64,000 nucleotides of DNA from Pseudomonadota bacterium (GCA_026399755.1 JAPLQI010000074.1:1-64000), one strand, 5' to 3'; positions 1 through 9,040 are shown, counted from the first letter of the stretch. The notes: a model not told the origin generated them from the sequence alone. Numbers and translations are program-made.

Positions 1-125
1 ACCCGCGAGCCATGTTGAAAAATACGCGGGTTGCACCCGCCCTACGATAATTCAATTCTTGTCATTGTGTGCCAATGCCATGACGTCTGGCTAAGTCGAT
101 AGGATTGCGTTTCACCCGCCCCACC
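1..125. repeat. REP-like intergenic repeat, truncated by window edge
   Basis: This stretch carries the CGCGGGTTGCACCCGCCCTACGAT core of the REP-like family and a tail that reads TTGTCATTG then TGGCTAAGTCGATAGG. The same core and tail recur at 58199-58320 with about 80 percent identity by eye and in the same orientation. The left arm is cut by the window edge. Confidence 0.75.
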
Positions 126-228
126 AAAGCCACTCCCTGCAAGATAGCCCCATGCTTGCTATGGCGGAAGACGCGTGGTTTGCACTTTATTCATGCATTT
201 AACGCCATGGCAAAATATAATACCCAGC

Positions 229-1143
229 ATGACGACACCAGACTTCAATCTACTGATCACCCTTAATGCCGTGCTGGCCGAGGGAAGTGTGGCGAAAGCC
301 GCCAAAAGACTTGGGCTTAGCCCATCGGCAATGAGCCGTGCTTTGGCGCGTTTGCGGGATGCGATGGGCGACCCGCTACTCGTCAGAGCGGGGCGCGGCC
401 TTGTGCCTACGCCGCGCGCACTGGCGCTGCGAGATCAGGTCAGCCAGCTAGTGCAAGAGGTTGAAGCCGTGCTCCGCCCCGCCGATCAACTCGATCTTCA
501 GCAGCTAGTCAGAACATTCACCCTAAGAAGCAGCGACGGCTTTGTAGAAAACTTTGGCCCCGCGTTGATCGCCCGCATCATTGCAGAAGCGCCCGGCGTG
601 CGGCTACGCTTTGTGCAAAAGCTAAACAAAGACAGCGCCTCGCTAAGGGATGGCTCGGTTGATTTAGAAACCGGCGTGATCAGCGAAACCACCGGCCCCG
701 AAGTGCGCACCCGAGCCTTATTCAGGGATCACTTTATTGGTGTAGTGCGAATGGGGCATGCGCTCAGCCAAGCAGAAATCACCCCCGAGCGATTTGCCGC
801 CAGCCCGCATGTACTGGTTTCAAGGCGCGGGCTGGATAGGGGGCTGATCGATGAAGCTTTGCAGCCCTTGGGCCTCACTCGGACAATCACCACCATCGTC
901 AGCGATTTTTCCGCAGCGCTGGCACTCGCCAAATCCACAGACCTGATCGCTACCGTGCCAGAACGTCACACCCAAGCTTTGAGCGCCGGAATGCACCGCT
1001 TCCCCCTGCCTTTCCCCGTACCAGAAATCACCATATCCATGCTATGGCACCCGCGAATGGAAGCCGACCCCGCACATCGTTGGCTGAGGGGCGTGGTATT
1101 TGAGGTTTGTGGGGGGGGGGGGATAGAACTTGATATGGCGTAA
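229..1143 (+). CDS. LysR-family transcriptional regulator
   Basis: A 304-residue protein of normal LysR length. Residues 1-60 form a winged helix-turn-helix (FNLLITLNAVLAEGSVAKAA, then LSPSAMSRALARLRDAMGDP), followed by a linker helix and a two-lobe effector-binding domain that resembles the NodD-like subgroup. I start at 229 (MTTPDFNLL) because an upstream in-frame start at 175 would add 18 residues that do not look like this family. The target is probably to the left, outside the window. A run of 12 G at 1111-1122 encodes CGGGG six codons before the stop. Losing or gaining one G would end the protein at a different stop within a few residues, so only the extreme C-terminus would change. Confidence 0.9.
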   Translation: MTTPDFNLLITLNAVLAEGSVAKAAKRLGLSPSAMSRALARLRDAMGDPLLVRAGRGLVPTPRALALRDQVSQLVQEVEAVLRPADQLDLQQLVRTFTLRSSDGFVENFGPALIARIIAEAPGVRLRFVQKLNKDSASLRDGSVDLETGVISETTGPEVRTRALFRDHFIGVVRMGHALSQAEITPERFAASPHVLVSRRGLDRGLIDEALQPLGLTRTITTIVSDFSAALALAKSTDLIATVPERHTQALSAGMHRFPLPFPVPEITISMLWHPRMEADPAHRWLRGVVFEVCGGGGIELDMA

Positions 1144-1503
1144 CTTATAAGTTGCGCCAGTATGATGAATTCACTTGATGTTCAGCGCTTTCAGCAACCC
1201 TACACTGACGATCTTGCGAGCAGAATTAAGCACTAGAGGTATGAAGCTATGAGTCAGTTGATGAATAAGACTATGGTTTGTCTGCTATCACTAGGAAGTA
1301 AACTCAAATACACCCATTCTTATTGATTTGTGTGGAATGGTTTAATCGGCGATGCTGGGTATTTAAGTGTATTTAAATGCGCGGCTTGGACAGGTAATAT
1401 ACCTGTGTTCTTTTGCTCCCAACGTTCAAGTAATAGCGTGGCGAGAAGTTGTTTATATTGAGTCTGTTTTATTTAATAATCCGATTTTTTTGTTGAATAT
1501 TAG
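1144..1503. other. Gene-free gap, AT-rich toward the right
   Basis: I see no supported gene, RNA or clear hairpin here. An open frame starting at 1367 overlaps the next gene out of frame and has no family character. Base composition drops to AT-rich from about 1240, marking the left edge of the accessory block. Confidence 0.5.
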
Positions 1504-2007
1504 GTGCTATTTGTGCGAAAGAAGAAAGCGGTTCACCGCCCCAAACAAGGAAGGCCATTTGATATACAAGAAACTTGGCTTCACAAGAAGCTCGGGCAGT
1601 TTTGGGCCATTCCGGGAACAAAGTTTTTACTCCTATTTATTGTGCCACCATTAATTATTCTTGCAATTCCATGCCTTGCAATTGCTAGTATATGGATGGT
1701 ATTAAGAGGGAAAGAAGACTTTGGAATGAAAAATTGGAAAGATCGCCTTGTTGCAGGTGCTGTATGCTTAATCTTCTTTTATTTTTTGCTTGCAACGGGA
1801 AGCTATTTGCTCGAGTTTATTTCTACTGGAAATATTTGCTCTAGACCTACACGGCATGTTGCGTCAAGTTGTTCATCTTTTGCAGATGCTCCTTGGATGT
1901 CCAGTTTTTATTTTGGACTATATTTTTGTCTTTTTTTTGTTTCGCTCTATGTGACTCCATTATTGCTTGCGTTGAGCTTGTCAAAGAAGTTCGTTGATGA
2001 GTCCTAG
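1504..2007 (+). CDS. Hypothetical inner-membrane protein, three predicted TM segments
   Basis: A 167-residue protein read from a GTG start. After a basic N-terminus (residues 1-40) there are three hydrophobic spans at about 41-67, 82-105 and 134-160, with a Cys-containing loop between the last two (C112, C123). I do not recognise a family. It lies at the start of an AT-rich block that also holds two further membrane-linked genes on the same strand, so it may belong with them. The 306-bp gap to the next gene argues against a tight operon. The start is uncertain because no strong ribosome-binding site is visible. Confidence 0.55.
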   Translation: MLFVRKKKAVHRPKQGRPFDIQETWLHKKLGQFWAIPGTKFLLLFIVPPLIILAIPCLAIASIWMVLRGKEDFGMKNWKDRLVAGAVCLIFFYFLLATGSYLLEFISTGNICSRPTRHVASSCSSFADAPWMSSFYFGLYFCLFFVSLYVTPLLLALSLSKKFVDES

Positions 2008-2312
2008 GGGATCTATGTACGAATACCGTGTTCAAGTATATATATTATTTAGGTACTTCAGTTCGATCAATTCTCCGAAAAAAAGTCAATAGGTAACTCA
2101 ATTTTAGCGATAAAAGGTATTAAATTAGATTCAGTGAACCACTTGAAAGGTATATGAGTAATGTCGATTTACTTGTATAAATAATTAATTAAAAAATGTA
2201 TATATATGATTGTTAATTGTTAATTTATAAGTGGATATTAACAATGTCTATGGTGTAAATTTTTTTATAACTGGTATGATAGTCAATTCTATTCTGTTAA
2301 TGTGGAAATGCC
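2008..2312. other. AT-rich intergenic gap
   Basis: This interval is very AT-rich with runs such as TTAATTGTTAATTTATAAG. No gene, terminator or repeat can be supported. It probably holds the promoter for the small gene at 2313. Confidence 0.4.
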
Positions 2313-2435
2313 ATGAGCGACGATCAGACAGGTGAAAAAAATATTGGTGCTATATTTGGATCTATTATAGGTCCAGTCTTGGCAATTAGTTTTTTTTATA
2401 TTGCTTTTTTGATTTTTGAGGGGGCTATCAGTTAA
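2313..2435 (+). CDS. Small single-pass membrane protein (40 aa)
   Basis: A 40-residue frame begins MSDDQTGEKNIGAIFGS and continues as one hydrophobic segment (about residues 11-36: IGAIFGSIIG to AFLIFEGA). It ends 8 bp before the next start, and a GGAG sits between the two genes, so the pair is very likely co-transcribed. The size, charge pattern (acidic N-terminus, one helix) and tight spacing are what supports it as a real gene. No function is assigned. Confidence 0.55.
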   Translation: MSDDQTGEKNIGAIFGSIIGPVLAISFFYIAFLIFEGAIS

Positions 2436-2443
2436 TCGGAGCC

Positions 2444-4294
2444 ATGATTACTGCAAGTTTTACACTGCTTCCAGCTCTTTTTATTGCACTTTCTTTTTCT
2501 TTGTTGTTGATTGTTAAGAGACCAATTCATACTCAATTTATACTTTGCATAATATGGCTTCCATCTGTTTTGGTGTTGTTTGCAGGTATTCCATTTCTTT
2601 CATATAAGCAAGAAATAAAATCGGAGCAAAGGCAAAAGGAATGGGACAAGCAAAGCCAAAGTAATGCACCGGGAGAGCGTATTTTTATCGATTTAACGGA
2701 CCGGACTAGTTTACCTGAGGAAGCTCAAGGGCAATTTTCCGCAGAGCTATTGCCAATTCAATTGTCTAAGGAAAAAGACTCTGCATCAGGTAGTGAACCA
2801 CAAAAATCTGACCCTTATTTCTGGGGTTATCAGTTAATTGAAGGTAATCATGTTCAGGTGAAACGGACATTTTCAAAGCCAGAAATAACGAAAATAAGTG
2901 ATTACAAATTAGTAGTCCCTGATTATAAATTGTTTGATCCAATTGTGCGAACAGGCAGCAAAGCGCCCGCTAGGGCATGGCTGTGGCCTAAACAGGTGAA
3001 AACTCATTTTTATGTTTATAAGGATAGAGTAGAAGCTGCTCTGAGTGTGGATCAATTAAATGATGAGCAATATAGATATGCAACGCAGATTGAATTTGAG
3101 AATTACACAGGAAAAAACATTGCTAGGCTAAAGATAAATGGATGGGATTTGGGAGAAAATTTGATTGACGCCAAACATTGTAGGAATCATAACGCTGCAC
3201 AAGGTTTAATCCCTGCTTTAATTGCAAGTTCTCTGCTTATCGAATGGCAAGTGCTTGGCGAAGACACATGGCATTCCGTTCTTACTGAGAATGCTCCAGC
3301 AGATCCAGTATTGAGTCCAGATCAGCTTCAGTTTGGTCAAGGTTTGCATATTTTACTCGGCCATGATGGCCAGCTTGCATTGAAACGACAGCTTACAGTT
3401 AAGTTAACAAGAGTGGGTTCAACAAAAAATATATTTAGCCAGGAGATGCCAGATTTTAAAGATTTTGAAAGCAAGCATGCCAAATGCATGCCACTTTCAT
3501 TGAAATGGCCGGGTGATGTATTTTTTTATAATATGACAAAGAGCGATTTAACAGATACTGAAGGGTGGTTTTCAGGAATATCAACATTTCAACGTGGAAG
3601 CATACGTAATCATGTTTTTCCTGTTGTATTTGAAAAAATTTTCGACCAATTTTATTTAAAGAAAAATATTAAATTGGGGCTAAAAAGCAAGGATTCAATT
3701 GGATTAATTAGAAAGATTGTACTGCCGAGGCCAGATTATTCAAAGATGGAGTCATTACTTGCATTGCATAAAAATGAGTTGTCTCCCGCTGATTTTGGTT
3801 TGGCTTTCTTTATTAATGAAAATTCAATAGAGAGTGCCGTTGTTTTTAATAAATCAGATAGTCACAGCAAACGTAATTATAGTATTGGCATAAATAATTA
3901 TACAGGGCGTGAAATCGGACGTGTTCAGGTGAATGGTCTTGATGTTGTAGATCGAAGTTTGGGGGAGTATTTTGGTGTTTTCTGTGGGCAATCATTACGC
4001 ACCCGAACACTCCCTTTAAGTAATCCAACAGTGGTGCGCTGGCAGTGGATGGGAGATAAAAACTGGCAATCTGTGACTGTAGATCCTGGAGCGATTAATA
4101 CCTCTGCTGAAAATTCAGAAGGCAGATTTGAAATAGTGAATGATATTTATCTAGGAAATGCAGGGCAAAAATTATTGGTTAGTACTTTGTATCCGTTAGA
4201 GAAAGATGTTTCTTGCCTTAATCATTGCGTTGATTCGAGTAAGGCTGATGTTGATGCGTTTTTACTTCGTGCAAATGCATGCCCAAAAAATTAG
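2444..4294 (+). CDS. Membrane-anchored protein with internal duplication (DUF3304-like repeats?)
   Basis: A 616-residue protein. Two N-terminal hydrophobic spans (about 5-27 and 32-52) are followed by a large extracytoplasmic-looking region. Two copies of one module are visible. The first begins near residue 190 and has the core NYTGKNIARLKING. The second begins near residue 450 and has the core NYTGREIGRVQVNG. Each core is followed about 50-60 residues later by a tryptophan motif (EWQVLGEDTWHSV and RWQWMGDKNWQSV). The core resembles DUF3304 lipoproteins, which often lie near type VI secretion effectors, but this is a resemblance by eye. A good GGAG ribosome-binding site precedes the ATG. The gene is AT-rich compared with the rest of the window, consistent with transfer. 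Confidence 0.7.
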   Translation: MITASFTLLPALFIALSFSLLLIVKRPIHTQFILCIIWLPSVLVLFAGIPFLSYKQEIKSEQRQKEWDKQSQSNAPGERIFIDLTDRTSLPEEAQGQFSAELLPIQLSKEKDSASGSEPQKSDPYFWGYQLIEGNHVQVKRTFSKPEITKISDYKLVVPDYKLFDPIVRTGSKAPARAWLWPKQVKTHFYVYKDRVEAALSVDQLNDEQYRYATQIEFENYTGKNIARLKINGWDLGENLIDAKHCRNHNAAQGLIPALIASSLLIEWQVLGEDTWHSVLTENAPADPVLSPDQLQFGQGLHILLGHDGQLALKRQLTVKLTRVGSTKNIFSQEMPDFKDFESKHAKCMPLSLKWPGDVFFYNMTKSDLTDTEGWFSGISTFQRGSIRNHVFPVVFEKIFDQFYLKKNIKLGLKSKDSIGLIRKIVLPRPDYSKMESLLALHKNELSPADFGLAFFINENSIESAVVFNKSDSHSKRNYSIGINNYTGREIGRVQVNGLDVVDRSLGEYFGVFCGQSLRTRTLPLSNPTVVRWQWMGDKNWQSVTVDPGAINTSAENSEGRFEIVNDIYLGNAGQKLLVSTLYPLEKDVSCLNHCVDSSKADVDAFLLRANACPKN

Positions 4295-4443
4295 CCTCTG
4301 GAAAATTTTTTGGCCTGATTTTTTGATTGAAAAATATGGTTAAAACATGACCATGTTCCACTCCTTTGCCTTTATGCAATCACCCTATTGCTTATTAATC
4401 CTTTAAGTTTCAAGCTCAGACATTACCCGTTTAGTGCTCTCTT

Positions 4444-4848
4444 ATGAAAAATATCAATATTGAGTTTCAATCAACCATCCCATCTTCACCGAATTTTCAA
4501 ATCCAGTTGGCTTTGCTTGGCAAAACAATCAGTGCGCGTGAGCTGATTCGGCAGACTGTGTTGGAGCAGTGCCGCCAGGCGGCGCTCAGGCCTGCTGTTC
4601 GGCCTCAATACCTGTCTGAAACGGAGATTACTGCAATGAGCCAGAGTGGGCGTATTGCACTGCCTGTGCTGGCAAGTGGGGGGCTGGATTCAGGGCACGA
4701 GCTTAAGCTGGCGCTGGCTGCATTTGAGCAGCGCCGCTTTTTGTTACTGGCCGGAGATCAGCAGATTGAATCACTTGATACAGAGATTACATTCCACCCA
4801 GCATTGGCTATTTTCTTTGTCCGGCTTATTCCATTGGTTGGGGGTTAA
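4444..4848 (+). CDS. Putative beta-grasp (ubiquitin/MoaD-like) protein ending in Gly-Gly
   Basis: A 134-residue protein whose stop codon follows directly after LVGG. Seen: residues 18-30 (QIQLALLGKTISA) look like the ubiquitin beta1-beta2 hairpin, 31-46 form a helix (RELIRQTVLEQCRQAA), 85-97 a second helix, and 98-134 read FLLLAGDQ, then a turn, then AIFFVRLIPLVGG. This order parallels the last strands and exposed GG tail of ubiquitin and of MoaD/ThiS. An insert at about 47-83 is unlike either. Three bases separate the stop from the next start, so translation of the two genes is probably coupled. Known: GG tails in this fold are adenylated by E1/MoeB/ThiF enzymes. Inferred: this may be a modifier or sulfur carrier. 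No E1, E2 or JAB gene is present in the window, so the GG could be coincidental. Confidence 0.65.
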   Translation: MKNINIEFQSTIPSSPNFQIQLALLGKTISARELIRQTVLEQCRQAALRPAVRPQYLSETEITAMSQSGRIALPVLASGGLDSGHELKLALAAFEQRRFLLLAGDQQIESLDTEITFHPALAIFFVRLIPLVGG

Positions 4849-4851
4849 ACA

Positions 4852-7719
4852 ATGTCGAAATTTAGTCTGGATTTTTTATTTACCCATCAAGCGGTATTGC
4901 TCAATGCCACCGCGCAGGCGCTGGATATTGATGCGGCTCTCGCACGGGTGAAGCTCCCGCAAAGCGAGTTTCGGCAATGGGCTGATGTGTGTGAATCGTA
5001 TCTAGATGGCATAATGGATGAGCACTTTAGCCTCTGGCAGGCAGCCATGCGTGCTCAGTGCGGGGAAAGTGATCGGCTTTTAACCTTGGCTGCATTAAAT
5101 GCTGACGCTTTGATGTTGCAACATCGCGCCTTTCAAATGGAGAATGGTTATTTAAAGTCTAATGAAACCTTATATGACCGTGAGGCCGTATTGCTGCAGC
5201 TTACCGCATGGTTGATCAGGTATGCGTTGAGTAAATCTGAAGAATTAGATCTGCTTGAAGCCAAGTGGTGCAGGGACTATGCAAGGCATACCTTGGCCTA
5301 CGTGGCTTGCGGTATACGCCGCGGGCTTATTCCCTTGGGGGCGGCTTTTTGGGAGGAGAATGTCTGGCCAGAGTATGCACAACTAGCGGTGCTTACACAG
5401 AAAATTGTGGCTGGCCAGCTGCATTTTAATGAGGAAGGTTTGTGGCAAGAGCAAGCAAGCTCGCGAGTATTGCCGGTAGAGCTGAAAGATGATTTTGACT
5501 GTTTGAGTTATATGCCGCCCATGCTGCGGCGGATCCGCTGCTGTATTGCTCATGCGGCCAGAGAGCAATGGCAGGCGTGTGATGATCTGCAGCGGTTTTG
5601 TTTGAATTATCCTGCTTTTGCGCCGATGGAGCTGCTGGCTCAGCCCTTTGCAGATTGGGCGAGCGCTTATTTGCCATTGCGTGAGGCGTTGTTTGCTTTA
5701 TTGCAAAGTAAGCCAAACAATTTAGTTGTGATGTTTGATTTCTCCGAGCCTCAGGACGAGGAGCTCTATTTTAAATTGGCCAGTGCACGAGCTTTGTTTT
5801 GGGCGGCCGATGATCTGCTGGCAAATCCTGAACAAAATTACTTGAGTTCAAAATTATCTCAGTGCTTGCATACGACGGCTTTTGATCCTGATGAAACCGC
5901 CGATGTGCTCGTCACCCGCTTACAAAAATACTCACCTAAGATTGTGCAGATTTTTTTGCAAAGCCGGAACGCATTGATAGAGCCTTTATTATTTAAGGCA
6001 CTGGGCAAGGCCCAGCTTGAGCCCTTACGTCATTGGTGCTTTAGCTATTTGGCAACGCATGACGCAGATTCAGAACCGGCATTTGGCACGATAGATATTC
6101 ATACTGTGCGCCCTTTGCTCAGCGAGCTGAGCCTGGATGATTGGGCTTGGTTAAAAGAGCACTATTGGTCAGCAGATCTGGCGAAGTTCCTCGGAGCCAT
6201 CGTTGGAGAGGGAGCGGCTGCACTGGAAAAATCCGCAATCAATAAGCACGCCCATGTGCCGATGATGGCGCTCGGCCTTTTGCCCCTGAAAAATGAAGAC
6301 GAGTGCCAAGCGCGATATATTCAGCTCAAAGATCTCTACCAGCTCGCCAATCAATATGGCGCGCAGCAGCAGGGCAATCAGCGCGCGGCAGTGCAATCTG
6401 GGCTGATTAATTTAGCCAATAACGCTGGTTTTAATAGTCTTGGCGAGCTGGAATGGCAGATGGAAGCCAGTCAGGGCGAGGCTTTACAGCCATGGTTTGT
6501 GGCGCAGAAGATCGGTGATTACAGTGTATGGATCGAATTAAATGGCTCGGATTCTGGCCCGGTTTTTTTAAATAGCAAAGGTAAACGGCTGGCCAGCGTG
6601 CCTGCCGGAATTAAAAAAGACCCTGCCTGGCTTGAATTCAAAGATGTGTGGGAGATGCTCAAAGCGCAGCGTCCTCGCTTTATTCAAGTGCTGGAAGCCT
6701 ATTTGCTTGAACAGCGCTGGCTGAGCGCCGCACAAATAGAGCTCGGAATTGGGCATCCACTTTTGTGTGCACTCATAAAGCAACTCGTCTGGGTTGATGA
6801 AGCAGGGCATTGCGGTGTTTATCGGGCGGGGGGGCTTGCAGGTCCAACAGGGGCAGAAATAATAGAAGGCGGGCTGCGGCTTGCTCACCCGATTGAATGG
6901 CTGGCGAATGGCAGCCTTGCTCAATGGCAGGAATGGGCAGTTCTGATCAAGATGCAGCAACCTTTTAAGCAGATATTTCGTGAGTTGTATGTACCTACCC
7001 CTGCCGAGATTGAAGCCGTTACGGAATCGCAGCGTTATGCCGGGCGCTGGGTGTCTACCCGAATTGCTCAGGGCATATTTAAAAGCCGCAACTGGCGTCC
7101 TTCCCGTTGGGCTGAAGAGGCTGTGCATACAAAACGCTTTGCGGGGGATATATCCGCGCATTTTGATTTTGATTTTAAATATCACTACTTCACTGAAGTC
7201 GATACCTTGCAAACGAGCGTCGTCACTTTTACTCAAAATGGTGCTCATTTGGCATTCACTGCGGTGTCTCCGCTGATTTTTAGTGAAGCAATGCGCGATC
7301 TGGATTTATTAATTGCCCGTGCAATGAGTGGCGGGAACGAGCATTACTGCTCCGGCGAAACAGTTGCGGCAAGAAGAGCATTAATTCAGGTCTTGCAGCC
7401 TGCTTTAGGAGGGGAGCGTATTCGTATTGAAGATCGGCAGGTGTATTTGCAAGGGCATCTGAACAATTACCGCATTAATCTTGCCAGTGCTCATATCCAT
7501 ATCGAGCCTGGGGCCTATTTATGCATTATTCCTGCAGGGCAAAGCTTAGCAAAACTACAGCTCCCTTTTGAAGAGAGCGATCATCGCCCGAGTGAAATCA
7601 TCAGCAAAATAGTCTTGCTGCTGGCCGATGACAAAATCAAAGACGAAAGTATCTTGCAGCAAATAAAGGGTGTAGAGAGAGGGGGGCTGGTGGGGAATAA
7701 TCCGGGAGTCAACCGCTGA
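4852..7719 (+). CDS. Large DUF4132 (MolR/YehI-like) protein
   Basis: A 955-residue protein without a signal peptide. Residues about 525-650 match my memory of DUF4132: a WFVAQKIGDYSVWIELNG strand region, a KGKRLASVP turn, and GHPLLCALIKQLVWVDE. Residues about 745-950 match the C-terminal domain usually found with it: WRPSRWAEEAVHTKRFAGDI, HIHIEPGAYLCIIPAG and LLLADDKIKDESI. The N-terminal half is helical and repeat-like. The closest named relatives are E. coli MolR/YehI, whose biochemical role is not established. In other bacteria DUF4132 proteins occur beside MoxR ATPases and vWA proteins in suspected conflict systems. Neither partner is here; the only operon partner is the GG-ending protein upstream. 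A GGGGG ribosome-binding site lies just before the ATG. Confidence 0.85.
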   Translation: MSKFSLDFLFTHQAVLLNATAQALDIDAALARVKLPQSEFRQWADVCESYLDGIMDEHFSLWQAAMRAQCGESDRLLTLAALNADALMLQHRAFQMENGYLKSNETLYDREAVLLQLTAWLIRYALSKSEELDLLEAKWCRDYARHTLAYVACGIRRGLIPLGAAFWEENVWPEYAQLAVLTQKIVAGQLHFNEEGLWQEQASSRVLPVELKDDFDCLSYMPPMLRRIRCCIAHAAREQWQACDDLQRFCLNYPAFAPMELLAQPFADWASAYLPLREALFALLQSKPNNLVVMFDFSEPQDEELYFKLASARALFWAADDLLANPEQNYLSSKLSQCLHTTAFDPDETADVLVTRLQKYSPKIVQIFLQSRNALIEPLLFKALGKAQLEPLRHWCFSYLATHDADSEPAFGTIDIHTVRPLLSELSLDDWAWLKEHYWSADLAKFLGAIVGEGAAALEKSAINKHAHVPMMALGLLPLKNEDECQARYIQLKDLYQLANQYGAQQQGNQRAAVQSGLINLANNAGFNSLGELEWQMEASQGEALQPWFVAQKIGDYSVWIELNGSDSGPVFLNSKGKRLASVPAGIKKDPAWLEFKDVWEMLKAQRPRFIQVLEAYLLEQRWLSAAQIELGIGHPLLCALIKQLVWVDEAGHCGVYRAGGLAGPTGAEIIEGGLRLAHPIEWLANGSLAQWQEWAVLIKMQQPFKQIFRELYVPTPAEIEAVTESQRYAGRWVSTRIAQGIFKSRNWRPSRWAEEAVHTKRFAGDISAHFDFDFKYHYFTEVDTLQTSVVTFTQNGAHLAFTAVSPLIFSEAMRDLDLLIARAMSGGNEHYCSGETVAARRALIQVLQPALGGERIRIEDRQVYLQGHLNNYRINLASAHIHIEPGAYLCIIPAGQSLAKLQLPFEESDHRPSEIISKIVLLLADDKIKDESILQQIKGVERGGLVGNNPGVNR

Positions 7720-7808
7720 CAGCAAATGCAAATGGTCTTATTGCTGCAGGAATTGCATATTGATATTGTCGAATATTCTTCAGGCAAAAGAGCCGCAGAA
7801 TGAAACCA

Positions 7809-7850
7809 CAAGCCGCTATTAAGCGCTTGTTCTTATTATGATTTTTTTTG
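7809..7850 (+). terminator. Probable rho-independent terminator
   Basis: CAAGC-C-GCT (7809-7817) pairs with AGCGCTTG (7822-7829) around an ATTA loop with one bulged C. A T-rich stretch with eight consecutive T follows. Its position suits the end of the 4444-7719 operon. Confidence 0.5.
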
Positions 7851-7863
7851 GTATTAAGTCGCA

Positions 7864-8130
7864 TTGGTTGAACTCCTCTTTGGCATACTGATCCGAATTC
7901 TCGGAGCTGTTTTATGCACTGTGGGTTTTATATGCTTTTGCGCTTCGTTTTCGGGTTTTTATGCTGATCAAGAATCCCCATGGCCGAGGGGGCATGTGGA
8001 TTGCATATGCAAAATTTTTCCTGCGAAAGGGGCTTTTGATGCCTGTCTGGGTCATGCGCCGCCAGGGTACGGTGTTCTGATGGTGAACAATAAACACACC
8101 GTACTTATCAATTTTGTATTTAATTTTTGA
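7864..8130 (+). CDS. Possible small membrane protein (weak)
   Basis: An 88-residue frame with a TTG start has an N-terminal hydrophobic segment (LLFGILIRILGAVLCTVGFI), then a Cys/Gly/Pro-rich tail. No ribosome-binding site or family is visible. It could be real, start later, or be chance; the N-terminal helix is the only support. Confidence 0.3.
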   Translation: MVELLFGILIRILGAVLCTVGFICFCASFSGFYADQESPWPRGHVDCICKIFPAKGAFDACLGHAPPGYGVLMVNNKHTVLINFVFNF

Positions 8131-8227
8131 CCGATACTTCGCTATTTGCCAATGCTCTTTTTGAGTGATGTTTCGCAATGCGGCGGCAGAGCGGAGTTAA
8201 AATAATTTATAAAGGAAGTGAAATATT

Positions 8228-9040
8228 ATGGCTATTTCTTATCCAGCATCAGCAGCCAGTGCCTTGATTGTTTTGCTGACTGCCTGTGGAGGCGGAGGAG
8301 GTGTTGATTTTAACCCGCCGCCGCCTATTGTTCTGGAACCTTGGACAGGCCCCACTAGTTACAATGCGTATAAGCCAGAAACGCTTGATGCCGCGAGTCC
8401 TGTTGTTGTGGCTGGCGCTGATGGCGCAGTGATTTTGGATGGCAAACAACGTAATTTTCAAGCGAAGCAAACAGGTTTGCGCTTTAACTTTACCGCGGGC
8501 AGCCCATGGAATCATGATGGTTTGAGTTTTACAGGTGGCTCTGAGCAGTTAAATGACAGCCAAATTGATTATTTAATTTATGCCGATAAGAAATCTCGTG
8601 CTGATATTGGCAATGGCTCACCTAAAAATCTAAATCCTGCAATGGATTTCATTGCTCTTTGCGCGCCAGACCAACAGCATTTCTTAATTAATGCTGCGGC
8701 CATTCGGCTGAATGACATGAATGCTTTTGCTAAAAAAACTTTGTCTAGCAAGCGCTATCAGAAGGGGACTTGCTCAGAAGATGGGCGCAGAAAAACGCTG
8801 ATGTTTGATGCAGGTGGTGGCGCTATAGAAATAACGACAGGCGAGCCCAATGTTGCTATTTCTGCGGATAACTTTCAGCGCTTACTTGCAGGGATGAGCA
8901 TAGCTACACAAGATAATCAGGGTAATCGAACGATGCGTTTTTATAAATTTAAAGATGCAAATGGCGAGCGAATAGGTATACAAGAGTTTGTGCGTTATCC
9001 TGCAGACAGCAGCAAAAACTATATACGTATCTGGTATTAA
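8228..9040 (+). CDS. Predicted outer-membrane/surface lipoprotein
   Basis: A 270-residue protein with a short signal peptide and a lipobox, LLTAC, placing the lipidated cysteine at residue 20. It is followed by GGGGG and a proline-rich tether, the anchor design typical of surface lipoproteins. The mature part is mostly polar and beta-like, with a C150 and C182 pair that might form a disulfide. I do not recognise the family. Gly-rich anchors of this kind occur in neisserial surface lipoproteins, but no Slam translocon or TonB receptor is adjacent. AGGAAG ahead of the ATG fits a ribosome-binding site. Confidence 0.7.
   Translation: MAISYPASAASALIVLLTACGGGGGVDFNPPPPIVLEPWTGPTSYNAYKPETLDAASPVVVAGADGAVILDGKQRNFQAKQTGLRFNFTAGSPWNHDGLSFTGGSEQLNDSQIDYLIYADKKSRADIGNGSPKNLNPAMDFIALCAPDQQHFLINAAAIRLNDMNAFAKKTLSSKRYQKGTCSEDGRRKTLMFDAGGGAIEITTGEPNVAISADNFQRLLAGMSIATQDNQGNRTMRFYKFKDANGERIGIQEFVRYPADSSKNYIRIWY

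Noticed and set aside
1367-1654. 95-residue open frame overlapping the start of the membrane protein gene
   Set aside because: It overlaps a frame with clear TM segments and itself has no family motif or ribosome-binding site.
6568-7248. 226-residue open frame on the minus strand inside the DUF4132 gene
   Set aside because: Antisense shadow of a long, motif-bearing gene; its composition reflects the opposite strand.
4444-7719. Complete ubiquitin-like conjugation (Bil-type) system
   Set aside because: Only the GG-ending protein is present; no E1, E2 or JAB-like gene is visible, so a full conjugation system is not claimed.
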